DNA from: Bettongia penicillata ogilbyi
Lineage: Eukaryota > Chordata > Mammalia > Diprotodontia > Potoroidae
Direction: 5' to 3'
DNA: 64,000 bases
Assembly: GCA_023548195.1 (NCBI GenBank)
Contig: JAJHZJ010000808.1
Span: 5,980,889 to 6,044,888 of the forward strand
A model generated the notes under the pieces. That model did no database searches. It was not told where the DNA came from and worked only from the letters and a program-made list of their open reading frames with translations. Of this stretch, positions 44,595-55,458 are shown in pieces (the stretch's first letter is position 1; every line of letters begins with the position of its first letter). The translations under genes and the position numbers were made by a program.

Positions 44595-45240
44595 GATCAC
44601 AAGTTAGAATAGTGAGCCTGACCAAGTGTGATGAAACTTATTGGGGATAAATATAAAGTCCCTCATGCAGGGTCCAAAAATTAATTTCATATGTGGAAGA
44701 AGGGGTGAGCATGGCAGGACAACTGTTTGTGGAGAAAATGCGAGAGCCAACCAGGCATCATAGTGTATATGGCACTGAATTTGAATTCAGTAAGATGTGA
44801 GTTCAAATCCTGCCCCTAACACTTTTGAGCAGTGTGACCCTATGCAATAAGTCATTTGCTCTCTGTGCCTCAGTTCCCTCATCTGTAAAATGATGGAGTT
44901 AGATCCAAGACTAACAGTAAAGTTATCCTCCAGATCTAAGGCTGTGATTCTAGTGGCTATAAGTCTATGGTTTAAAAGCTATTTAATTCTAAGACATAAA
45001 AAATAAATAAATAATTCTATGATTTTAGTGAGCTACATGCTCAGTATGAATCAAAAGTACAACATAACAGAAGAAAAAGCAAATATAACATTGGGCTGCT
45101 TGGGGAAGCAGTGTCTAGAATGAGGTAAGTGACAACCCCAACTTTGCATCCTCCCGGTCAGATCACATTTGGATTATTGTGTCCAGCTCTGGGTTCCACA
45201 TTGGGAAAGCTTGAGATTTTGATTGAAGAAGAAATATTAG
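44595..45240 (+). mobile_element. CR1-type LINE fragment, split by a MIR
   Basis: Left part 'gataaatataaagtccctca', 'ggacaactgtttgtggagaa'; right part from about 45005 with 'aacattgggctgcttgggga', 'cagatcacatttggattatt', 'gtgtccagctctgggttcca'. Both are in the order expected for the CR1-like 3' region. Confidence 0.75.
44745..44965 (+). repeat. MIR-type SINE nested in CR1
   Basis: 'gagttcaaatcctgccccta', 'cctcagttccctcatctgta', 'cctccagatctaaggctgtg'. Confidence 0.8.
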
Positions 45241-45484
45241 AAGAAAGACTGCCATGGGGTCCAGGAGACATCCATCCAAATTAGGTGTATTTCTGGACAC
45301 AAGATGAATATAGAGAGAAGCAAAGGAACATCCTCACTGAATGCAAATGTAGGAGGAATGAAGGGCATAGGATCAGAGAAGTAATGGGACCTTTTCAGTT
45401 CTAGGAAGGGAAACATCTTATGCAAGAGATGGGTCTCGATAAGGTAACAATAACTGACTATGGTCAAACCAAGTGAGTACATCG

Positions 45485-46320
45485 AAAGAAACTACGAAGA
45501 CACTAGGAAAGAGCTATGAAGCATTGTTAAAGCAATTGATCGCTTCCATCATTACTTGTATGGATGGCATTTCACAATCAGGAGTTATCAAGTCTTGATT
45601 ACAAGGCCTACAGAAATTCTTAAATCGAGGGGATAAATTGGCCAGATGATTACCCAAAATGTACGACTATCATTTCCAAATTGAGCAGTGGCGGAGTAAA
45701 GAAGAATCATGATGCACATACATTATCCTGGCACCCTGTGTTGGAAAAATGTTTGTAAGTCTGACATTAGGCAAGACGAGAAGGAAGCAAACAGCCAAAC
45801 AGATCAGTTTGTTTCTGTCCTAGATAGCCAAGATTTGTGTAGCCGGAAGGATCAAGACACTTCTATTCCCCTACAGAAAGTTTCTAAATGATTTCACATG
45901 ACAGCTCCAAGCCAAGCCGAACAGACAGACAAAAGATCCATTTGTAGGCAGCTGGACTGGATAAAAATCGATAGGAAAAGCATTTCAGGGAAGTGGTGGG
46001 CCCAGAGCGTGTCATTATCGGGTCACCATTAAACACTGCAGGACAAAATGCAAATGCCATGCATGGTCTTTCAGATTAGAGCCCTTTCTACTCTGGAATG
46101 ACATCTGGATGATTAGCATACAAAGTACCAGGTACCTGCTCGCTTTAAAAGTGGAAAGTTTAGCCTTCTCCCAGTCCCAGGATTTCTGTTCCAGCTGTCA
46201 AGATGGTTGTTGTCCAACGATTTCTCTTCCAAATATACTTCTATCATAATTAAACACTCAGATATGTCAAAAAGTATAGATCTCAAATGGCATTCTAAAA
46301 AGTGAAACCTGAGAAATGTT
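45485..46320. promoter_or_regulatory. Repeat-free block with retained CpGs (candidate conserved element)
   Basis: About 830 bp without transposon landmarks. It keeps a dozen or more scattered CpGs (for example aatcgat, tatcggg, gccgaac, agccgga), unlike the CpG-poor flanks, and includes an octamer ATGCAAAT within 'aaaatgcaaatgccatgcat' (46049-46068). No sustained open frame (the longest is 60 codons). An enhancer role is inference. Confidence 0.3.
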
Positions 46321-46429
46321 TTAAAATACAGTAAAGCACCTTGGATTCATACTTCATACTTTCCTATAATTTATTTTTTCTTAAGGAATCCAGTGATTTT
46401 TTGTTGTTATTGCTAATGTTAAGTTTTAG

Positions 46430-46630
46430 AATCATATCATCTCAGAATTGGAAGAAACCATCTAGTTAGATGGTCATCTAGTCCAATCTGAAGCAAGAAT
46501 CTGTTCTTTAGCATGCTAGAAAAATAGTCATCTAGCCTTCACTTGAATACTTCCATTGACAGGAAACTCACCATCTCTCAATGCAGCTCTTTCATTTTTG
46601 TACAACTCTACTTGTTAGAGTTAATTGTTA
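46430..46630. repeat. Old repeat, MIR/CR1-related
   Basis: 'gtcatctagtccaatctgaa', 'gccttcacttgaatacttcc', 'aggaaactcaccatctctca': a recurrent amniote repeat block that I cannot name. Confidence 0.45.
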
Positions 46631-46689
46631 CATACTTTCAGGTATTTTTGGTTTTGTTTTTAGGATTTTTGTTCAGTATCTTTGGGGTC

Positions 46690-47130
46690 AAAGTAAAATT
46701 ACAGTGATGATAATAACTGTACATAGCTCTTAATATGTGCCAGGCACTGTGCTAAACACTTTTCAATTTTTATCCAATTTGATGCTCACGACCCTATAAG
46801 GGAGGTGCTATTTCTATCCTCATTTTTATGCACAGTCTGACCCCTTTCCCACAAAATAGCAGTTCTATAATGAACACATGTAGCAAATAGCAAAGAAACC
46901 CATTTATCTGAATTGTGGAAAAATTGTCAATTAAAAATTAATTTAATTAGGTTTTCATAAAAAATGGTCAGTTGCCAAGCTGTACCCATTGCCATTACCA
47001 CTTCAATTCAATTCAACCAAGATTTATTAAGTGACTTGCTTAGGGTCATACAACTAGTACTAGTCTGACACTGGATTTGAACTCAGATTTTTCTGATTCT
47101 AGGCCTGATGTTTTATCCACTGTGTACATT
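46690..47130 (-). repeat. MIR split by other sequence
   Basis: Left part (46710-46835) 'gtgccaggcactgtgctaaa' and right part (47025-47125) 'gacttgcttagggtcataca', 'gatttgaactcagatttttc'. The intervening 46838-47020 holds an 85-bp stretch resembling 49203-49288. Confidence 0.6.
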
Positions 47131-47433
47131 AAATAATAATTGTTATAATTATAATTATTATAGTTATTTATATCAAATTGCTCTCTGCCTATCATTAATA
47201 ACTGTTGGTCCTATTTTTATACTCTGAGATGCAGAAAATGGAAATATGGAAATATTGCTACCTTACAAATCTGAAGACCGTATCCTCTAGTGAGTCTTCG
47301 TTTCTCTAGGTTCACCATCCTCAGTTCCTTTAGCTAATCCTTACGTGGTTTCAAGTACCCTTCTTCTGGTCATGACCTCTCTTCTGGTCATGCTCCTGTC
47401 GGTCAACATTCTTCTTAAAATGTTCTATTAAGG

Positions 47434-48337
47434 GGGCAGCTAGGTGGCACAGTGGATATGACGGGGTGCTTGGGTACGTGTGCTTGGGCCCAACTCTAAA
47501 ATCACACTTCTCTTTAAAAGTCACATTTCTCCCTAGCTTCAAAACACTATCCCAGGAAGTTTCTCCTCAGCCCAAGGACACAGCCTGCCCCAGCAGCAAC
47601 CGTTAACTCTCTTCCTGATACAGTAGCCAGCTGCACCTATGGAATTTATTAGTCTGAACCAAGTATGTACTGACTGAACTGGCTGTGCACTGGGTCATAA
47701 TGGCATTTACTACTCACTGACCAATCCTACGTATCCTAGATTTAGACATACGTATACTCCCTTACATTCATCTTGTCTAACAAAACATTGATGAGAACAA
47801 TCTGTATTCCTGAGTCAGTGCTGACCACTAGTTGACTTAGTGATGTTTCAGGCCTAAAACCATACCTCCAGGTAGCCCCTTCTATTTCCCAGTGAATTTT
47901 GGGTAAAGTAGCTGCGCAGTAGATACCAAAATTTCAGGTTCCCTTGAGAACTGACCACCGCTTAACCACTCCCTAATCCCACCCCAAAACACCTAGTTAG
48001 CATATTTGACACATACTTTACTGTGGAATATCCTATATAAACTTTACCTATACCCCTCTAAGGTTGCAGGTTCCCTAAGAACTCTTGCCTGCTAGAAAGT
48101 ATAATAAATCTTTACCTTGACCTCAACAATGTTTGAGTCTGTGAATTCCTTCCAGGCGGCTTGCCCCTGGTACCTTGGTCTTTGTGGGAGTGTCATCACA
48201 CCCCTCTTCCAGCCCTCATCAGATACAGCTCTGGTTCTGGAGTTAGGAGGACCTGAATTCAAAACTAACTTCAGACACTTACCAGTCATATGACCTTAGG
48301 CGAATCACTTAACCCTGACTTCTTCATCTCTCTGTCT
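47434..48337 (+). repeat. Marsupial tRNA-related SINE interrupted by a solo LTR
   Basis: Head 'ggcagctaggtggcacagtg' to 47458, resuming at 48222 with 'gatacagctctggttctgga' and 'ggaggacctgaattcaaaac', then the core to 48337 and a CA microsatellite at its end. Confidence 0.8.
47459..48221 (+). repeat. Solo LTR, class I-like
   Basis: 763 bp from TGACGGGG to CTCATCA with the 4-bp duplication GATA on both sides (47455-47458 and 48222-48225). TATA-like CTATATAAA (48033-48041) and AATAAA (48103-48108) lie in the right order. A 4-bp duplication suits gammaretrovirus-like (class I) integration. Its first 250 bp recur at 7858-8108. Confidence 0.75.

Positions 48338-48340
<3 letters not shown>

Positions 48341-48386
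<46 letters not shown>
48341..48386. repeat. (CA)n microsatellite, 23 units
   Basis: Uninterrupted CA dinucleotides over 46 bp at the end of the SINE. Likely polymorphic. Confidence 0.95.
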
Positions 48387-48387
<1 letters not shown>

Positions 48388-48594
48388 TCATATGAAAACA
48401 AAGCCCCTGTGGTCTGATGAGACAGTGTACCTAGCAGGTAGGGCTATCATTTTCCCTGTTGTGAACATGATGTTTCTTCTGAGTCAGTTAAATACCGTTT
48501 GTTAATATAATCTATGACCATCAGGCAAACATTGAGCTGACAGTTTGATCTTGGAGGCTTGTCTTCATGGTTTGGATCAACTCCTGTGCAGAGC

Positions 48595-48765
48595 TCCAGA
48601 TCTGACTAAACAATATGGTGGAAAGATGACTGGCTTCAGGGCACCTGACTACCTATGTGACTTTGAGCTAGTCATTTCATTTCTCTCAGGCATTTGTAAA
48701 ATGAGGAGTTTGGGCTGGATGACTTTGGAGGTCCTTTCTACTTTTAAATCTATGAATCTATTATC
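48595..48765 (+). repeat. MIR-type SINE
   Basis: 'gactttgagctagtcatttc', 'ggcatttgtaaaatgaggag', 'ttggaggtcctttctacttt'. Confidence 0.75.
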
Positions 48766-48839
48766 ATCCAACTTATTCTAAGCTCTCCCATAGGGGTTTT
48801 CAGTCCCCTTGAAAGCAAACGAGATTATCAAGGGAAGTA

Positions 48840-49640
48840 ACATTGAATAATACTTGTAGAGGTCCCCACATGTATCAAGGCCCATGTGTTTCTAGGGGCT
48901 GGTCCCTCAGGTGGAGTACAGGGGTGTGACAGGGTTTGAAGGAAGGTAGAATAGACATCTCTAGTCTCCTTTCTCCTACCCTTATCTCAAAGGGAGATGT
49001 TAATTTCTGCCATGAGGGAAGCAGGAAGTTGGAGTCAGAGGTCACTCTGCTCTTCTCAGAGAGAGGAGGTAACTGGGCTAGAATAATAGATATCAGCTCC
49101 CCTAAATATTATTAGTCTACAGAATGTGATTTCCAGGTCCATGCTAAACTTCTGGTTACTGAGTGATTGGGGGAAGGAGGACCTTAAGCTTTATAATCAA
49201 GGTCTGACCTCCTTCCCACAAAATACCAAGTTCTACAATGAACACAAGTAGTGAATAGCAAAGAATTTATCTGAATTGTAGCAAAACAGAAATCAGGGAA
49301 GGTAGACAGAGGAGGATATCTACCAGACAACACAGAGGGAGGGAGCTCTCCCACTGGGAGTGAGGTAACTCAACTCAACCAAGAGAGAGTCCCAGATCTC
49401 TGCAGTCTCTGGTCTAGCAAACTGGGGAGAGTTATTCTGCTCTGCCCTCTTATCCCATCCCTTTCCTTAGGGAAATGTAATGGATGTGATGAGTCAGATG
49501 GCCCCTTCTTTTGTTAGTCAAGTCTCCCACCCTATATTGGGCACAGAAGCCTCCTTAAGTGATTGTATAAACCTGCTGACTTGTTGATCACCAGGAAGGG
49601 TTCTTAGCTCTCATTCCTAATCAAGGTAGGTGGTGGAGTG
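48840..49640. other. Unassigned, possibly LTR-derived
   Basis: Mixed composition with a TATA-like 'gattgtataaacctgctgac' (49562-49581) near its right end and an 85-bp stretch (49203-49288) that recurs at 46840. Termini and duplication are not visible, so an LTR call is only a guess. Confidence 0.3.
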
Positions 49641-49651
49641 CTGCTCACCTT

Positions 49652-49905
49652 TTCTAGGTGGTACAGTGGATAAAATACTGGGCCTGCTGCCAGGACTCCT
49701 GAGTTCAAATCTTGTCTCAGTTACTTATTAACGGTGTGATTTTGGGCAAATCTATTACCCTTTGTTGCCTTAGTTTCGTCATTATAAACTGTGGATAATA
49801 ATGGCACCTAATTCCTAGGGTTGGGGTAAAGATCAAATGAGAGATTGGTAAAGCACTTAGCACAGTAGCTGGCACATATTAGGTAGTCTATAAATATAAA
49901 ATCTA
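49652..49905 (+). repeat. THER/MIR-type SINE, near full length
   Basis: 'aggtggtacagtggataaaa', 'ctcctgagttcaaatcttgt', 'gccttagtttcgtcattata', 'cagtagctggcacatattag'. Confidence 0.85.
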
Positions 49906-50269
49906 TAAATTCTGTCATTGTCGTCGTCCTCCTCCTCCCCATCAGATTGCAAGTAGAGAGCCCCAGCATGATTTGCATGTCCCTTGAGATTTTTTTGAGG
50001 CTGAGTATGGGAATCACTGGTACTATTTTCTAATTTCTTTTCCCTACCCAGGACCAAGTCATGCAAATTACCCTGAGATTAGGAGAAGCTCCTAGAAAGC
50101 ATGAGAAAAGCAGAAGTTAGAGGGCAAGACTCGCTGTTTGTGGCTGAGGCTGGCAAATCTGACATATCACCAATGTCACTGTCCCATTACATTGGTAATG
50201 GGTATGGAGTGTGTGTGTGGGTGTGATGTGCACTGGAAGTTCTATCCATATATAGCTTAGGAAATGGCA

Positions 50270-50590
50270 CTTGCCATGTTTTTACCTTCCTTTGAATCCT
50301 CTGGACTTAGTATAGTGACTGGCACATAGTAAGGAATTAAGAGTGCTTACTGATTTATTGAATGATTGATTGACCTTGGACAGACTGGACCACCCTGGTC
50401 AGGATATCATCTTTCATGAGGTCACTGTAAAGTGATCGGGACAATGGGAGTAGGAAACAGGACAGAAAAGGCTCTGAGGAACTTGTACTTCCTTAGCTAC
50501 ATTAGCTTTCCCTTCAAAAACTAAATGAGATAATGTTGGTAAAATGCTTAGCATATAATAGGCACTCTATAAATGCTTATTCCCTCCCCC
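50270..50590 (+). repeat. L2 tail and MIR tail fragments
   Basis: 50270-50380 is an L2-type tail ('gtgactggcacatagtaagg'); 50515-50590 is a MIR tail ('ctaaatgagataatgttggt', 'taggcactctataaatgctt'). Confidence 0.6.
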
Positions 50591-50609
50591 TTCCCTCCCT
50601 TTTTGCCAT

Positions 50610-50850
50610 CTAAGGAAGCCTATGGATTCCTCACAATGTTGTTTTTAAATGTATAAAATACATCCTATTACAAGGGAAGTCAATTATATTTACAGTTATC
50701 AAAACATTTTTTCCTTTCCTTCCCTTCTCTTCAATCTAGGGAAGCCTATGGATTCCTAAAAATATTGTTTCTAAATGCATAAAATACAACCTGTTACAAA
50801 GGAAACTGATTATATTAACATAAAATTATCAAAATATTCTTCCTTTCTCT
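50610..50850. repeat. Two tandem partial hAT-like MITE copies
   Basis: 50612-50712 and 50738-50842 both read 'ggaagcctatggattcct', a 'aaatg(t/c)ataaaata' block, then an 'attata' block and 'ttatcaaaa'. Same orientation, same truncated ends, separated by CT-rich sequence. Confidence 0.65.
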
Positions 50851-50854
50851 TGTC

Positions 50855-50970
50855 TTCCCTTGCTTGCCTTTCATTCTTTTCCCTTGCCTTTCCTTTCCTC
50901 ACCTTGTCTTTGTCTCACCTTCTCTTCACTTCTCTTCTCTCCTCTCCCCTCCCCTCTCCTTCTTCCTACC
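50855..50970. repeat. Polypyrimidine tract
   Basis: About 110 bp of C and T (TTCC, CTTT, CTCC units), with few purines. The overlapping 67-codon frame is an artefact. Confidence 0.8.
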
Positions 50971-50974
50971 ATGT

Positions 50975-52100
50975 ATAGGGTTATACTTCTAGGGAAGGCA
51001 GTTAGAAGCTTATGGGACTTTACTTTATTCCCCTAGATATCTCTAGGGGTTGGCAGGCTTTGTGTTGCTCTGACATTAGAACATGAAGTACATGTAATAG
51101 TGTTCTGGCAAGTGTTTAACCATCAGCTCTCCAGAAAAATAAGTACACAGGACCCACTCTAAAGTCTTATCTGCGTTATTTACATTTTCTCCATCACTTC
51201 TTAAAGCTGGAAATCAGCAGAACAATAAATCAGATCCTGATATGTAGTCTTTGCCCATTTCTGAGGTATAAATGCTCACACTGAGAATTTAACAATCAGA
51301 TCTCAAGAACTGGCTCCGGGAGACCCCTGCACCCAAGAAGGAATCTGAGCAATGATGATATGTTCTGAGATATATATATATGATCCTCCATCACTGAGCT
51401 CAGTCCTCTGTACCTGGGAGCTCTTTCCAGCACTGTATATCTCTATGATAACATCAGCTTTGACTAGTACGTCCCATGACTGACTCATTTGGAGATTACA
51501 GTTCACTAATACAAATCTGGTCTTTCCACACAACCCCTCCCATTACCATCTATCTAGCTCAGCTCCCTTTTTAAATGCTTGATGTAATTTGTGTTGGATT
51601 CCTTCTAGATGGGAAAGAATTTGATCTTGCTGGGAAGTCCTCATGGATCTGTGTAATTTTTTAGTTCTAGCAATTTCTCAGAAATGTAAATATTTCCTTT
51701 CTAGTAGGGGAAGAACTAGTTCTGAAGAGCGGACAGCAGCTCTTATTCAAGTTAATTATGATGTTTAGCAGGATAATAATATGTTAACTTAAGTAAATCC
51801 TTATTTCCCTGGGTCTCAAAGGAGTCAGCACCTGACAGTCAGTATTGTCCAAGTCTTGATGCTCAAGTTTTCATTGAAAAGGGATTGTCATAATCTGTTC
51901 CTTTTGAAATTGCCGTTGTAGTAAGAAAGGGAGAGTCTGTAATGGCCACTTGATTTTCAGCTGCTCATGTTATCATCATCATCAGTGATAATAAAGAAAA
52001 ACAGGCAATAGCCTCACTTTTTATTTATGCTATTTACACTTATCTCATTATTTATGGTACCGCCCTAGAAAAGATGGAGATTTACTATGATAATAGAGAT
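50975..52100. other. Mostly repeat-free sequence
   Basis: No clear transposon landmark. The right part (51700-52080) has AT-rich motif-like stretches ('tatcatcatcatcagtgata') but no coding signal. Confidence 0.3.
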
Positions 52101-52104
52101 ATCT

Positions 52105-52262
52105 CTTGAGAGAGAAGGATGGCGTAATAGAAAGGACGGAAGATGGAGTCAGACAGACCTGAGTTCAGTTCCTGCCTCCGACCTTGGTGGGCAGCAGAAC
52201 CAAGAAAAAGGACCTCTTGTCCTTTCAGAGCCTCAGGCAACTGGTGTGATCTGTGCTGTAGA
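52105..52262 (+). repeat. SINE (MIR/THER-like), degenerate
   Basis: 'gatggagtcagacagacctg', 'agttcagttcctgcctccga', 'gcctcaggcaactggtgtga'. Confidence 0.55.
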
Positions 52263-52430
52263 GCATCGGTTCTTAGTCTGAGGTATGTGAACTTGTATTT
52301 TTTTAAAAATTGATAACTGTATGTCAATATAATTGGTTTCCTTTGTACTGGATGTATTTTATGCATTTAGAAACAATATCCTGAGCTTCCCTAGATTGCA
52401 AAATGGGTCTATGACACAAAAAAGGTTATC
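52262..52430 (-). repeat. hAT-like MITE
   Basis: Left terminus 'gcatcggttcttagtctgag', right terminus 'acacaaaaaaggttatcaca'. Interior 'ataattggtttcctttgtac' and 'gtattttatgcatttagaaa' is the complement of the 50610 copies. Confidence 0.65.
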
Positions 52431-53069
52431 ACACTTATTTCAGTGAGATAGGAATGCTATTTACCGGTGTTCTGGCCCTTATTCTTCCTCACTCAACTTC
52501 GACAGGGTCTTTTCCCCTGAAAATGTTCTGGAGACTTGGTTAGCTGAGGGCTCTAAGCTATACTTTGGACTGTATTGATGTGACTTCCTGCTTCCCTAAG
52601 GGCATCAGAAGATCTACCTCCATGAGATGGGACTTTTCCATCATAATGGAGTCCCAAGACGTCCTGCCCACTGACCATTCTTGTTAACTAGACCTACTTC
52701 CATACGTAGATGAGGAGGGCGCCTATTTACACAGGACAAGTGATGGAGTCCACTTGTTGAATATATTTTCTATGGCACAATTAAGCAAACCACTTTTGAT
52801 TAACTGTTGAATGACCTCCCAGCTACTTATTTTTTTCCAAAAGCAAGTTGAAGAGGTTATGGCATTTGTCAGACTCACACCTAATATTTGGCATGGAACA
52901 ATGAATAATGAGTACAATTTTTAACCTCAGATTCATAATTTGGTGCTAAAAGTATGAAAGCAGAAAAACACAAGATTGGATCAGATCTCTAAAGGTCATC
53001 CAATCCATCCTCCTGCTTCTGGGCAACAAATGTTCATTTCCACTAAACCTTTCTAAGACTGATATGGAC

Positions 53070-53260
53070 TCAAATCATATATGATAGATTTAGAGGTGAA
53101 AGGGACTGTATTTTACAGATTGAAAACAACAAAATCTGAATCCCAGATATGGTAAATGGCTTCCTCAAGGCTATAGTTGGCAGGTGTTAGGACTGGACTT
53201 CCAAGTCAAGTCCTTTGACCTCAAATTCACTACTCTTCCCATCGTACCATGCTGCTGTCA
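53070..53260 (-). repeat. MIR-type SINE, degenerate
   Basis: 'ttttacagattgaaaacaac', 'aatggcttcctcaaggctat', 'gactggacttccaagtcaag'. Confidence 0.6.
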
Positions 53261-53377
53261 GTTGTCCAAATTCATCACCAAGTTGAACAAACTGATCAAA
53301 AGGGACAGGATGAGTTCAACTCTGTGCTCCAATCTATGGAACTTTATGTTTCATAAATATGAAATATAACTACAAAG

Positions 53378-53630
53378 GAGGGACAGCAAAGTGATACAGT
53401 GAATAGAGCACTGGGCCTGGAGTCAGGAAGACCTGAGCTCAGATTTGACTTACAGACCAACTTACTAGCTGTGTGATCCTGGGCAAGTCACTCAACTCTG
53501 TTTGCCTCAGTTTCCTCATCTGTAAAATGAGCTGCAGAAGGAAATAGCAAACCACTCTAATATCTTTGCCAAGAAAACCCCTAATAGGGTCATGAATAGT
53601 GAGATATAACTGAAATGACACAACAACAAA
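53378..53630 (+). repeat. Marsupial tRNA-related SINE, full length with TSD
   Basis: Flanked by a perfect 10-bp duplication AACTACAAAG (53368-53377 and 53631-53640). Head 'gggacagcaaagtgatacag', core 'cttactagctgtgtgatcct', 'gcctcagtttcctcatctgt', and tail 'gccaagaaaacccctaatag' with an ACAACAACAAA end. Confidence 0.9.
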
Positions 53631-55458
53631 AACTACAAAGTATTGAGACTGATCCCATAAGGGTGCTAAGAGTGATAGACTTCAACTCACCAATAGGTTT
53701 TGAAAACCATCAAATGGTCTTCAGATGAAAGACTAGCTTTCTGTCAAAAAAGCTTCAAGACACTCTTAGGTTCTGGAAGGGGATAGGTTAAGTCCAAAGA
53801 TTTACAGAGAGTAATCAGAACATTTTATTTCATTGATATAAAAACTGCCTGGGTTTATTCCTTCTTGTAATTTTCGAACTCTTTTACCTAATGAGTTCTA
53901 CTCTTGTATTTTTTTCTGAGATAGTTGCTGTAGACTCCAGCCAAGTTAATAAACAGTTTGATTCAATTCAATGTAATTCAATTTAACCCCTTTTTGCTGA
54001 GGTCTACTACAATGCAGTTTGGGGCCAAATATCATTTGGTAATAATATTGCTTGTTGTTTCACTAAAAAAATTTAAAAAATCAATGAATACTTATAGAGT
54101 TCCTGTTATGTGCGAGGCATCATGGAAGCCACATGAAAAGTAACCATTTGGGGTGGTTAAATGGTGATGCAAAAAAGGCAAAACGAAGCACAGAATCTCA
54201 GAAGCAGAAAAGACCATAAAATCCCTCCCAGTCCAATGCATCGCTGAACAAGATCCTATCTACACCATATTCAACAAGTGGCCATCCATTCTTTGCTTCA
54301 AGTTGTCTACTCCGTGAAAACCCATCACTTCTCAAAGTAGACCACTCCACTTTTTGGTTGTCTCAGTTTAGAATCTTTTCCTTAACTTAAGCCTAAATGT
54401 GCCTCCTTTCAATGTCTAATGTTTGCTTTTCCTCATCGCTCTCTGGCACCAAACAGAACAAATATTTTTCATGTATCAATTCTTTGAATGCTACCATAAC
54501 CCCTCTATTTTCCTTCTATTTTTCAGGTTAAATAACCTGATTTCTTTCAATTTATCCTCATATGGTATGATCTAAATGTACTTCATACTGGTTCCTCCTC
54601 TGGATGGTCTCCCACTTAATGATGATTCTTCCTAAAATGTGATGCCTAAAATGAAATAATACTCCTGGTGTCATCTGACTAAGGTGAAATACAATGAGAC
54701 CTCCTTAGCCTTGGATATTGTACTTGTGATCACATTAATTTTCTTGGCTGACATATTACACTGATGACTCACACTTGGTTTGCTGTCTTCTAAGATCCCT
54801 AGATCTTTTCAGAAAAACTTTTGTCCTGCCACATCTCTCTGATCTTATACTTGCAAATGTTTTTTTGAACCTGAATTTTTTATATATGTATTTGTTTTAA
54901 GGTTTTATATTTAGATTTGTTAAATTTAATATTATTAGATTTTGGTCAATATCTTAGCCTGTCAAGACCTTTTTTGATCCTAACTATGCCATCCAAAGTG
55001 TTAGCTATCCCTCTCAGCCTTGTATTATCTGCAAATGAGCTGAAAAATACCATTTAATGCCTTTATCTAAATCATTGATAAAATGTTAAAAATCACAGGG
55101 CAAGGCACAGATCCCTGATCCTTTCCTCTCCTAGAGACCTTCTTCTAATTTGATATCAAATTATTAATAGTTACTTTTAGGGTATAGCTAGCTTGTTTTT
55201 GAAATTCCCTAACTGTATTATTTTCTAGGTTACATTTCATCATCATTCCCAAAGAGTAACATTAAGGACTTTGTCAGATGTTTTACTAAAATCCAGGGGC
55301 AACATTCTCATGATCCACCAGCCTAGCAACTCTGTCAAGAAAAGAAATAAGATTAGTCAGAAATAACATTACTTATCTCATAAGATTAGTCAGCCATGCT
55401 GTCTCTCTGTGACCATCACTTCCTTTTCTAGCCATTCCCTTAATAATTTGTTCTAGAG

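Noticed and set aside
48341..48386. CRISPR-like or satellite array
   Set aside because: Simple CA dinucleotide microsatellite at the end of a SINE; no spacer structure. No CRISPR array is expected in a vertebrate genome.
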